NCBI GenBank assembly: GCA_964352375.1
Contig: CAYGSA010000030.1
Coordinates: 1 to 17,183 of the forward strand
Source: UBA1672 sp964352375
Lineage (GTDB): Bacteria; Pseudomonadota; Alphaproteobacteria; Micavibrionales; Micavibrionaceae
DNA: 17,183 nucleotides
Direction of reading: 5' to 3'
A program made the translations under genes and the position numbers. Below, one piece after another: positions 6,459 to 12,710 of the stretch. The notes beneath the pieces were generated by a model that worked only from the letters and a program-made list of their open reading frames with translations, searched no databases and had not been told where the DNA came from. Each line of letters begins with the position of its first letter. The first letter of the stretch is position 1.

Positions 6459-7607
6459 ATGCGTCATATTGGCTTTGTAGTCGTGTGTTTATGTCTTTTG
6501 ACATCATGCACGGAGACGTCAAGTTTACCTCAGTTTGTGACGAGGGCTTTGAATGCGTCTGGCCTTTCTGGTGATGAAAATCTTGAAGTTTCTGCGCAGC
6601 GTTCGTTATCACCGGAAAATTTTAACAATGCTAAGATTGAAGTTGTTGAGACAGAGGAGCTTTTGAGTGCGGATGGAAACTGGAATGTTGTTGAGCAGGG
6701 GCGATCAATGGACCCCGCGAAGGCGCATCTGGCAGCGAGGAATCGGGTTAATACAAAACGTCGCAAGACAATGGACGATTTGACAGCCCATTTTGAACCT
6801 GATGCGAAGAGTGGTCAGGATAGCACGTTGCGTATTTTGCGCATTGAGGCGGCAACGGAGGATGCGCCGGAATTTGAAACGGATAGTGTTGTTTTAGCTC
6901 AAGCAAAGCCAGTTTCTATTGAGGATTTTGGCAAGAAGAAAAATGCTTTTCGCGGTTTAACGTCTTTGTTTGGCGGCAAGGCTGAGTTGCCTCTTCCTAA
7001 GAGAAAGCTTCGTTCTGAGCCAGAATTGATATTAGAACGGCAGGGGGAGAGCGTTTTGAAGCCGTCTATCATTATTCCTCCGGCGTTACCAAATTTTAGA
7101 AAGCCGCCGCGCAATCTTGTTGAGACGGAAAAAGACATGGTTGTTCCGAAACGTAAGCCTTTAATGGGCGATTTAACGAAAATAGGGCGTGCACAGCAGG
7201 TTAACTCTTCTCTCAAACCAACCGCTCAGGTGGTTGAATCTTCTATTAACACGGATCAGCAACAAGGTGTGCGTAAAATATCTAGGGTGATTAAGATGCG
7301 CAGCGGGCGTCACCCCGGCAGAACACGGCTTGTTTTGGAAGTTAGCGAGATTACGAAATATAAGGTTGCTATAGATTCTATTCGTAATGTGTTGCGTATC
7401 AAGATGTATAGCACGGACTGGAATATCAAGCAGCAGGGCAGTTTGTCTGGCAGCAAGCTGCTTGGCACGTATATAGCTCGTGAGCAAAAAGATGGAAGCA
7501 TAATTCTAGAAGTTCGGTTGGCTGAGAAAACCAAGATTTTAGGGACTATGATTTTGCCCCCGAAACATTCTGCAAAACATCGCGTTGTGATTGATTTGGA
7601 TTATTAA
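6459..7607 (+). CDS. Lipoprotein with C-terminal AMIN-like domain
   Basis: A 382-residue protein starts with a lipoprotein signal (GFVVVCLCLLTSC), with lipobox L14-T15-S16-C17, so the mature form is lipid-anchored at Cys17. Residues ~20-265 are a polar, low-complexity region with repeated K/R-rich PKRKL/PKRKP-like stretches and no recognised domain. Residues ~268-382 resemble the AMIN domain of alphaproteobacterial AmiC: GRHPGRTRLVLEVSE, a run of beta strands, then ILPPKHSAKHRVVIDLDY at the C-terminus. AMIN domains target cell-wall amidases and secretins to peptidoglycan. No amidase domain follows. An upstream in-frame GTG at 6447 would add four residues, but 6459 gives a cleaner signal peptide. 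It lies 21 bases after wecA, suggesting one transcript and an envelope role. Confidence 0.7.
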   Translation: MRHIGFVVVCLCLLTSCTETSSLPQFVTRALNASGLSGDENLEVSAQRSLSPENFNNAKIEVVETEELLSADGNWNVVEQGRSMDPAKAHLAARNRVNTKRRKTMDDLTAHFEPDAKSGQDSTLRILRIEAATEDAPEFETDSVVLAQAKPVSIEDFGKKKNAFRGLTSLFGGKAELPLPKRKLRSEPELILERQGESVLKPSIIIPPALPNFRKPPRNLVETEKDMVVPKRKPLMGDLTKIGRAQQVNSSLKPTAQVVESSINTDQQQGVRKISRVIKMRSGRHPGRTRLVLEVSEITKYKVAIDSIRNVLRIKMYSTDWNIKQQGSLSGSKLLGTYIAREQKDGSIILEVRLAEKTKILGTMILPPKHSAKHRVVIDLDY

Positions 7608-7671
7608 CGAAGGGTTTTGATTGTTCTTAGCGTATTATTTTTGTAACCAATTTTTAGAGAGGATTTTATTC

Positions 7672-7959
7672 ATGAAAAACAAGTTTTTATTTGCGGGGCT
7701 AATGACTGTGGCTCTTTTAAGTGCGCCTGTTGTTTTTGCCGATCATCATGGTGGTGGCAAAAAAGGCGGTAAGATGTTTGAAAAGCACGATACGAATGGT
7801 GACGGCGTTATTAGCAAGTCTGAGTTTTTAGCACATGCAGAAGAGCGTTTTGCAAAAATGGACAAAGATGGTAATGACGAAGTTACGAAAGAAGAAGCTG
7901 AAGCGCACCGAAAAGAGATGAAAGATAAGTGGAAAGAGCGCAAGAATAAAGGTGAATAG
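7672..7959 (+). CDS. Secreted small EF-hand protein
   Basis: The product (95 residues) has a Sec signal peptide, probably cleaved after VVFA (residue 23), leaving a mature N-terminus DHHGGGKKGGK. Two EF-hand loops follow: residues 40-51 (DTNGDGVISKSE), fully canonical, and 64-75 (DKDGNDEVTKEE), where the usual glycine at loop position 6 is aspartate. The tail is highly charged (KDKWKERKNKGE). The protein should bind calcium in the periplasm or outside the cell. The start at 7672 follows an AGAGAGGA ribosome binding site, whereas a longer in-frame TTG start at 7621 would add an odd leader. The gene overlaps the sigma factor gene by 8 bases, implying co-expression. Confidence 0.88.
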   Translation: MKNKFLFAGLMTVALLSAPVVFADHHGGGKKGGKMFEKHDTNGDGVISKSEFLAHAEERFAKMDKDGNDEVTKEEAEAHRKEMKDKWKERKNKGE

Positions 7960-8521
7960 CGCTGTAGAGATTACGGATGAAGCCCTTATGCAGCGCGTGA
8001 AAGCGGGTGATCATGGGGCTTTTTCTGTTTTGGTGCAGCGTCATTCGCAGCGTTTTTATGCGTGTGCGTTTCGGATGTGCCATAATCCTGAGTTATCAGA
8101 GGATGTTGTTCAGGAGGCGTTTTTGAAGCTGTGGCAAAGGCCTGAAATTTGGGATGCAGATAAGGGTGCTAAGTTTACGACATGGTTTTACCGTGTTGTG
8201 ACCAATCAGGCGATTGATGCGCGGCGTAAGATTAAGTCTTCGGAGGGGTCTAATATTTTAGACCTTATGGCGGACGATAATGCGGATCAACACCAAGATT
8301 TAGAGGTGTTGCAACAGCAAGAGCAGATAGAGCGTGCGATCTCTGATTTGCCAGAACGACAAAAAACAGCTCTGAGCCTTTGTTTTTATGAGGGGATGAG
8401 TAACAGGGAAGCTGCGGAGGTTATGGATGTTGGTGTGAAGGCGCTTGAGTCTTTGTTGATGCGGGCCAAAGCAGGGTTACGTGATGTTTTGATAAGGGAG
8501 AAGGAATCGAAATATGGATGA
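7952..8521 (+). CDS. ECF-family RNA polymerase sigma factor
   Basis: A 189-residue ECF sigma factor. Region 2 spans about 24-93 (AFSVLVQRHSQRFYACAFRM, EDVVQEAFLKLW, FTTWFYRVVTNQAIDARRK), giving core binding and -10 recognition. Region 4 spans about 128-181 (LPERQKTALSLCFYEGMS, then the helix-turn-helix NREAAEVMDVGVKALESLL) and reads the -35. There is no C-terminal extension, so it should be controlled by a separate anti-sigma factor. It begins with GTG at 7952, inside the end of the EF-hand gene. The next ATG, at 7988, would cut into the conserved N-terminal helix. It overlaps the next gene by 8 bases. The neighbours suggest a metal- or calcium-responsive factor of the CnrH kind. Confidence 0.93.
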   Translation: MNSAVEITDEALMQRVKAGDHGAFSVLVQRHSQRFYACAFRMCHNPELSEDVVQEAFLKLWQRPEIWDADKGAKFTTWFYRVVTNQAIDARRKIKSSEGSNILDLMADDNADQHQDLEVLQQQEQIERAISDLPERQKTALSLCFYEGMSNREAAEVMDVGVKALESLLMRAKAGLRDVLIREKESKYG

Positions 8522-8765
8522 TTTAGATAGACTATTGGCGATGAGACGCGATGTACCAGTGCGTGCGGGTCTGGAGGGGCGCATTCTTATGGCGACTCAG
8601 CCCCCCATGATGGCGTTTATCTTGTTGCCGCGCCCCATATTTATGATGGTTTTTTTACTGGTTTTTGGTTTGGGGCTTGGTCTATATGGCGCTGATTTTT
8701 CGGATTTTAGTGTCGATTATGCAGATTTATTGCTGGAAGAGGATAATTTAGGGGATTTTATATGA
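8514..8765 (+). CDS. Small single-TM protein, candidate anti-sigma factor (CnrY-like position)
   Basis: I do not recognise the sequence by homology. It has 83 residues: a charged N-terminal stretch of about 30 (MDDLDRLLAMRRDVPVRAG), one hydrophobic helix at about 34-58 (FILLPRPIFMMVFLLVFGLG), and an acidic tail rich in D and E. Basic residues before the helix predict an N-in topology, leaving a short cytoplasmic segment that could hold a sigma factor, as in the minimal anti-sigma CnrY. It overlaps the sigma gene by 8 bases and the next gene by 4 (ATGA), so all three are probably translated together. The anti-sigma role rests on position and architecture only. Confidence 0.65.
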   Translation: MDDLDRLLAMRRDVPVRAGLEGRILMATQPPMMAFILLPRPIFMMVFLLVFGLGLGLYGADFSDFSVDYADLLLEEDNLGDFI

Positions 8766-9220
8766 GTAAACGAATGAAAATTGTATTTACTGTTTCTGTT
8801 GTGCTCAATGTCTTATTGATTGGTATTATAGTAGGGCATATGGTGCGCCAGTTTCATCAAGCACCTTGGCAGTCTGCGAATTTATCAGACGATAGCCGTG
8901 CGTTGATGCGGGAGAGTTTTAAAGAAGTTCTTCCTTTAAAGCAGGAGATGTTTAAGAAGAAGCGTGAGGTGCATGCGCTTTTGTCTGAAGAGGTTTTTGA
9001 CGAGTTGGTTTATGATCGTTTGAATGCCGAGCTTGTTGCACTTAAGCAGGATTTTGAGAAACGTAAGGGGACGGCGCTTAAGGCTGTTATGATGAAGTTG
9101 TCTCCTGAGGAGCGAAAAGCCTTTGCGGCGCATATGGCGGACCGTATTGACGGGCGCATGAAAAAGCACCGTTCGTGGGCTGGTACAGGTCGTGATCATA
9201 AGGAAAAGCATAGGGAATAA
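8762..9220 (+). CDS. Periplasmic heavy-metal-sensor-like protein (CnrX / Metal_resist type)
   Basis: A 152-residue protein with an N-terminal membrane anchor (KIVFTVSVVLNVLLIGIIVG, about 6-26) and a helical periplasmic domain. A long amphipathic helix (LMRESFKEVLPLKQEMFKKK) is followed by another around DRLNAELVALKQDFEKRKG, then MKLSPEERKAFAAHM. The four-helix-hook layout with an LSPEER motif fits the CnrX/NccX and Spy/CpxP-like Metal_resist group. CnrX binds Ni/Co in the periplasm and, with CnrY, releases the sigma factor CnrH. The tail has several histidines (KKHRSW, RDHKEKH), which could bind metal. ATGA overlap with the upstream gene supports a functional unit. The metal bound cannot be told. 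Confidence 0.72.
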   Translation: MSKRMKIVFTVSVVLNVLLIGIIVGHMVRQFHQAPWQSANLSDDSRALMRESFKEVLPLKQEMFKKKREVHALLSEEVFDELVYDRLNAELVALKQDFEKRKGTALKAVMMKLSPEERKAFAAHMADRIDGRMKKHRSWAGTGRDHKEKHRE

Positions 9221-9296
9221 TGGTTATTTATGGCTTAATCGCATCAGGTTGATTCGTAATAAAGACCTTTCTTTAAGCCTTTGATTTTTTAATGCA

Positions 9297-9929
9297 TTAA
9301 GTTTGTACGTCATCATTCCATAGAGGGTGTTTTTCCATGACTTTTTTGAACAGGTCACTTGTGATGTGATTGTTTAGCCATTTTTGGAGTGGCTTTAGGT
9401 TTTGCGCGGTGAACCAGTTTTTGTCGACGTTAGAAAATTGACGGATAAAGGGGAATATTGCCATATCGGCGAGGGTTGTTTTTTCACCTGATAGAGCACC
9501 GTTTGCAGCGATGCGCGAATTTAGATCAGTTAAAAACTTTAGGGCATTTTCGCGGGCGCTTGAGCAATCTTCTTCTGGGTAGCGGTTTGGATATTTAAAG
9601 CGATCAAGCTGTGGTTTGAAAATTGTGTCGTTACGCTCTATGAGGTCATAAACGTCAAAGCGGTGCATATCGGGAAGCCAGAGATATGGGTCGTTCTCTG
9701 AGAGCGCCCAAATCATAATATCAAAGCTTTCATCTATGACGCGCCCAGAGGGGAGGGCGAGTACGGGCACTGTCCCCTTGGGGGAGAGTTTCAGCATGTG
9801 TGCGGGTTTGTTTTTGAGTTCTATTTCGCGGTGCTCTCGCTCAATCCCGGCGTATTCGAGCGCTAAACGCGCGCGCATGGCGTAGGGGCAGCGGCGAAAA
9901 GAGTATAAAATTGGCTGTACGTTGGGCAT
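9297..9929 (-). CDS. Glutathione S-transferase family protein
   Basis: This 210-residue protein has a thioredoxin-fold N-terminal domain: ILYSFRRCPYAMRARLAL with Cys14 in a CPYA context, KGTVPVLAL with the cis-proline (51-59), and DESFDIMIW containing the Glu-Ser pair (67-68) that binds glutathione. A helical C-terminal domain follows (TTLADMAIFPFIRQF). It is a soluble thiol transferase or glutaredoxin-2-like protein acting on unknown electrophiles or disulfides. The second active-site Cys of a glutaredoxin (CPYC) is absent, so a monothiol or conjugating role is likelier. It lies 37 bases after trhO on the same strand, probably in an oxyR-trhO-gst transcript, consistent with redox defence. 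Confidence 0.88.
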   Translation of the reverse strand: MPNVQPILYSFRRCPYAMRARLALEYAGIEREHREIELKNKPAHMLKLSPKGTVPVLALPSGRVIDESFDIMIWALSENDPYLWLPDMHRFDVYDLIERNDTIFKPQLDRFKYPNRYPEEDCSSARENALKFLTDLNSRIAANGALSGEKTTLADMAIFPFIRQFSNVDKNWFTAQNLKPLQKWLNNHITSDLFKKVMEKHPLWNDDVQT

Positions 9930-9966
9930 GTTTTTTTGTTCTAAAACAGTTTTTTAGGTCTAACTC

Positions 9967-10899
9967 TTAAGATTGGCCGATTATGTCCGTTTCGGAATAG
10001 CGTTCGTTATAATGTTTTTGGCGTGTGCGGAGTGATTTGGCGCGTTCGTCGCTTAGTTCATCAATGCAATGGCGACACGATACGCCTTTTTCGTATGACT
10101 TGAGTGTTGTTTCCGCTGCAGATAATGGTTCGCGGCAGGCGTGGCAGATTGTCCACTCGCCTTCTTGTAGTCCATGACCAACTGAAACGCGTTTATCAAA
10201 AACGAAACAATCGCCGTTCCATTTACTGTTGTCGGCGGGGATTGTTTCGAGGTATTTGAGAATACCGCCTTTGAGGTGGTATACATTTTCGAACCCTTGC
10301 GCGAGCATATAGGCGCTGGCTTTTTCGCAGCGGATGCCACCTGTACAAAACATAGCGACTTTTTTGTGTTTGGCTGGGTCTAGGTTTTCTTTGACCCAAT
10401 CAGGGAATTCTGTGAAGACGTTCATTTTTGGGTCGAGCGCGCCTTCGAAGATGCCGACTCGGGTTTCGTATTCATTGCGGGTGTCAATGACGGTGACGTT
10501 AGGGTCGTTCATCAGGTCGTTCCAATCTTTGGCTTCGACGTAGTCGCCGACCTGAATATTTGGGTTGGCCTCTGGTTTGCGCAGGGTGATGATTTCCTTT
10601 TTTGGGCGCACTTTAAAGCGGTTGAATGGTGTTACACTCGCGTGGGAGTATTTAAGCTCGCCTTGTGTGATACCGAGATGTTTGTCGAGAAATGTTATCA
10701 TCTCATCCAGCGTATCTTGTTTTGCGCCGATTGTACCGTTTACGCCTTCCGGTGCGAGGAGGAGGGTTCCGCATATGCCTTCGCCGTATTTGGCCTTTAG
10801 TCTTTCGTCTAATGCATAGATTTGCGTGCGCAGACTATGGATATCGTCAATGGTCACGAAGCGGTAAAGCGCGGCAATCTTATAAGTTTTGTCAGTCAT
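9967..10899 (-). CDS. trhO: tRNA uridine(34) hydroxylase TrhO (YceA, rhodanese-like)
   Basis: A 310-residue protein matching TrhO/YceA. It has an N-terminal ferredoxin-like domain (YRFVTIDD; APEGVNGTIGA near 49-60; NRFKVRPKKEI near 93-103), a rhodanese domain with VIDTRNEYE (137-144) and the active-site loop MFCTGGIRCEKA (Cys185), and a C-terminal segment with paired cysteines (CHAC at 252-255, CRHC at 275-278) that may bind a metal. TrhO makes ho5U34 in tRNA, the precursor of cmo5U/mo5U wobble bases, by an oxygen-dependent route in the cytoplasm. The length is near normal. It starts 8 bases after the oxyR stop, so the two are very likely co-transcribed. Confidence 0.95.
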   Translation of the reverse strand: MTDKTYKIAALYRFVTIDDIHSLRTQIYALDERLKAKYGEGICGTLLLAPEGVNGTIGAKQDTLDEMITFLDKHLGITQGELKYSHASVTPFNRFKVRPKKEIITLRKPEANPNIQVGDYVEAKDWNDLMNDPNVTVIDTRNEYETRVGIFEGALDPKMNVFTEFPDWVKENLDPAKHKKVAMFCTGGIRCEKASAYMLAQGFENVYHLKGGILKYLETIPADNSKWNGDCFVFDKRVSVGHGLQEGEWTICHACREPLSAAETTLKSYEKGVSCRHCIDELSDERAKSLRTRQKHYNERYSETDIIGQS

Positions 10900-10907
10900 G
10901 ATGGTGT

Positions 10908-11795
10908 TTATAAATCAAATTCCTTTAGGGTGTCAAACAAAGCTTCGCAGTGATGCTTTTGTGGTGTTGGTTTTGGCCAGATCATGCCAATTTGACGTGT
11001 GGGCTTTGGGCTTTGAAACGGGATTATTTTGACGTTTTTCGGCAAGGGCGCGTTCTTTACGACCATATCGGGCAGTAATGTGACGCCATGCCCGTAGCCT
11101 ACCATCTGGATCAGGGTTGTAAGGCTGGTGGCGCTGAAGGTTTTTTGTGTGCGCGGTTTTTGGAGTTTGCAGGCTTGGAGCGCATGATCGGTGAGGCAAT
11201 GACCTTCTTCTAAGAGGAGGAGTTGGTTGGATTCCAGATCACTGATTTTTATTTTTTCTGGAAATTTTTGATTTTTAGGGGCGGCGAGGTGGAAGTCTTC
11301 GTTGAACAGGTTTCGTTGTTCCAGGCCTGTCGTGTCATAAGGCAATGCAATGATTGCGACATCGATTTTGCGTTTGTGCATATGCTCGATCAGATTGTCG
11401 CTTAGGTCTTCAAAGAGCTGTAATTCTAATTTGGGGAAGTTTTTTTGCAGTTTTGGTAAAATGGAGGGGAGCAGGTAGGGCGCGATTGTCGGGATGATGC
11501 CGAGGCGAAGTGTTCCAGAGAGCGGTGCTTGCGCTTGGTTTGCGCGGGCGGATAGTGAGTCGATGTCGTGCAATATAGTGCGCGCCGTGCTTGCGATTTC
11601 GGTTCCTAATGCGGTGAGTGTGATATTGCGCCCTGTGCGGTTTACGAGTTGGCTACCGAGGGTGTTTTCCAGGTCTTTTATGCCTGCGCTGAGTGTTGAT
11701 TGTGTGACGTTACGGCTTTCGGCTGCGCGCGAGAAGGAGTGCTCGTCTTCAATGGCGACGAGGTAATCAAGTTGGCGTAGGGTGGGTCTTATCAT
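10908..11795 (-). CDS. oxyR: Hydrogen-peroxide-sensing LysR-type regulator OxyR
   Basis: A LysR-family regulator of 295 residues. The N-terminal winged HTH (TLRQLDYLVAIEDEHSFSRA, then TQSTLSAGIKDLE) is followed by a periplasmic-binding-protein-like sensor domain. The OxyR signature is clear: LLLLEEGHCLTDHALQAC places Cys200 and Cys209 nine residues apart, matching the redox pair Cys199/Cys208 of E. coli OxyR, and SATSLTTLIQMVGYGHGVTLLPD follows. Oxidation to a disulfide would activate transcription of peroxide-defence genes. Divergent to it lie the RTX-like gene and then ahpC, a nitroreductase gene and ahpD, the likely targets. An exact TATAAT (minus strand) lies upstream. trhO and gst follow it. 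Confidence 0.95.
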   Translation of the reverse strand: MIRPTLRQLDYLVAIEDEHSFSRAAESRNVTQSTLSAGIKDLENTLGSQLVNRTGRNITLTALGTEIASTARTILHDIDSLSARANQAQAPLSGTLRLGIIPTIAPYLLPSILPKLQKNFPKLELQLFEDLSDNLIEHMHKRKIDVAIIALPYDTTGLEQRNLFNEDFHLAAPKNQKFPEKIKISDLESNQLLLLEEGHCLTDHALQACKLQKPRTQKTFSATSLTTLIQMVGYGHGVTLLPDMVVKNAPLPKNVKIIPFQSPKPTRQIGMIWPKPTPQKHHCEALFDTLKEFDL

Positions 11796-11824
11796 TGGTG
11801 CATGCTACTATGGGCGATTAAAGT

Positions 11825-11854
11825 TTGCATTCTTTTTCTGAAAGGGGTTATTAT
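11825..11854 (+). promoter_or_regulatory. Forward promoter of the RTX-like gene
   Basis: TTGCAT (11825-11830) and TATTAT (11849-11854) are separated by 18 bases. The predicted transcript would start about 30 bases before the ATG at 11891. The -10 overlaps the oxyR -10 on the other strand, so the two promoters are likely to compete or be co-regulated. Confidence 0.45.
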
Positions 11855-11855
11855 A
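11850..11855 (-). promoter_or_regulatory. oxyR -10 element
   Basis: The minus strand reads TATAAT here, 55 bases upstream of the oxyR ATG. No good -35 is seen at the expected spacing, which would suit an activator-dependent or autoregulated promoter. OxyR boxes were looked for in the 95-base gap, but no convincing site was found. Confidence 0.4.
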
Positions 11856-11890
11856 TAAAATGGATTTAAAATAATACTGTAGGGTAGATT

Positions 11891-12595
11891 ATGGCAGGTT
11901 TTTATGTAGATAATGCGGCGGCGGTTGCTGCTAAGAGTGGGCCTTCTGGTCGCGCTGAAGTTGATGGTACGGATGAGCGAGATATCGTGTTTGTGGAAGT
12001 TAATATCCCTGAAAAAGCCTATAATCCGCCTGATATTTCTACTCAAGGTGGAGATGATCTCGTTTATGTTGATTCTGGTCATGTTAATGTGGATACTGGA
12101 GATGGTAACGATCATGTTACTGCTCATGGCCGTGGACCTGTTGATATAGAGCTTGGTGCTGGTGACGATGACGCATTTATTGGGGGCGGTGTTAAAGCGA
12201 GGATTAGGGTTGGACCGGGCGATGACACAGTTCATTTGCAAAAAGACCCTGTTTCTCAGCATATTATCTTAAATGAAGATCCTGATACTGTTAATACTGT
12301 CTTTGGGTTTCAGCCTTCTTCGAAGGGTGCTGATGGGGCGCATGACGCTTTTGCCGATACAATTACTTTCGAACAGCCTTCTGATTTGTGGGGGCTGATT
12401 GACGTTGAGCCTGTTAAGGTTGTTGAGGGAACGATTCCTGAAACGGGTGCGCTTGTTGTTTTCTTTAATACAGAAAGTCAAGGGGTGGGCGCTGCTGTTG
12501 AATTTCCTGATATTCCGGCTTCTGATGTTGGTGGTTTGAATGTGCAATCATATGATGGTGGCACAACTTTATCCGTTCTGGTTTTTGGAAAATAG
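11891..12595 (+). CDS. Small RTX-repeat-like protein, function unknown
   Basis: A 234-residue acidic protein without signal peptide or membrane helix. Residues 51-116 hold four glycine/aspartate repeats of the hemolysin-type calcium-binding kind at 18-19-residue spacing: TQGGDDLVYV, TGDGNDHVTA, LGAGDDDAFI and VGPGDDTVHL. This is the double-turn period of a parallel beta-roll. The C-terminal half (130-234) has no motif I recognise and ends in LSVLVFGK. RTX proteins usually leave the cell by type I secretion with a C-terminal signal, but no ABC transporter, HlyD or TolC gene is present here. There is no recognisable enzymatic domain. The gene sits between divergent oxyR and ahpC, suggesting peroxide-linked expression. 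A weak AGGGTAG precedes the ATG. Confidence 0.75.
   Translation: MAGFYVDNAAAVAAKSGPSGRAEVDGTDERDIVFVEVNIPEKAYNPPDISTQGGDDLVYVDSGHVNVDTGDGNDHVTAHGRGPVDIELGAGDDDAFIGGGVKARIRVGPGDDTVHLQKDPVSQHIILNEDPDTVNTVFGFQPSSKGADGAHDAFADTITFEQPSDLWGLIDVEPVKVVEGTIPETGALVVFFNTESQGVGAAVEFPDIPASDVGGLNVQSYDGGTTLSVLVFGK
12041..12238 (+). repeat. Four RTX-type (GGxGxDxUx-like) nonapeptide-containing repeats
   Basis: Codons 51-116 of the preceding gene encode four degenerate repeats with GGDD, GDGND, GAGDDD and GPGDD cores spaced 18, 19 and 19 residues apart. The repetition is at protein level, and the DNA copies have diverged. Confidence 0.75.
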
Positions 12596-12640
12596 TATAT
12601 CTTCAGTATCGGTAAAAACGATATTTACTATCTAAATTAT

Positions 12641-12670
12641 TTGTTTGATAATCTTCTGGAATCGTATCAT
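12641..12670 (+). promoter_or_regulatory. Candidate ahpC promoter overlapping an inverted repeat
   Basis: TTGTTT (12641-12646) and TATCAT (12665-12670) are 18 bases apart, placing a start about 35 bases before the ahpC ATG at 12711. An inverted repeat TGATA-N14-TATCA (12646-12669) spans the spacer, and GATA-N5-TATC (12620-12632) lies just upstream. Either might be an OxyR site, though neither fits the E. coli ATAG-N7-CTAT spacing. Confidence 0.35.
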
Positions 12671-12710
12671 CTTCTCCTTATCTTAAATTACAATTTATTT
12701 GGAGACTATG

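Noticed and set aside
9221..9296. Gap between the metal sensor gene and gst, checked for a terminator or tRNA
   Set aside because: Only a weak AAAGA/TCTTT pairing is present, with no cloverleaf or convincing hairpin.
9941..9957. CTAAAA-N5-TTTTAG hairpin between trhO and gst
   Set aside because: An AT-dominated 6-bp stem with one G-C pair and no T run in the direction of transcription. Unlikely to terminate.
11891..12595. RTX toxin or RTX protease
   Set aside because: Only four degenerate repeats, no catalytic motif (no HExxH, no lipase GxSxG in context) and no secretion genes, so a toxin call is not supported.
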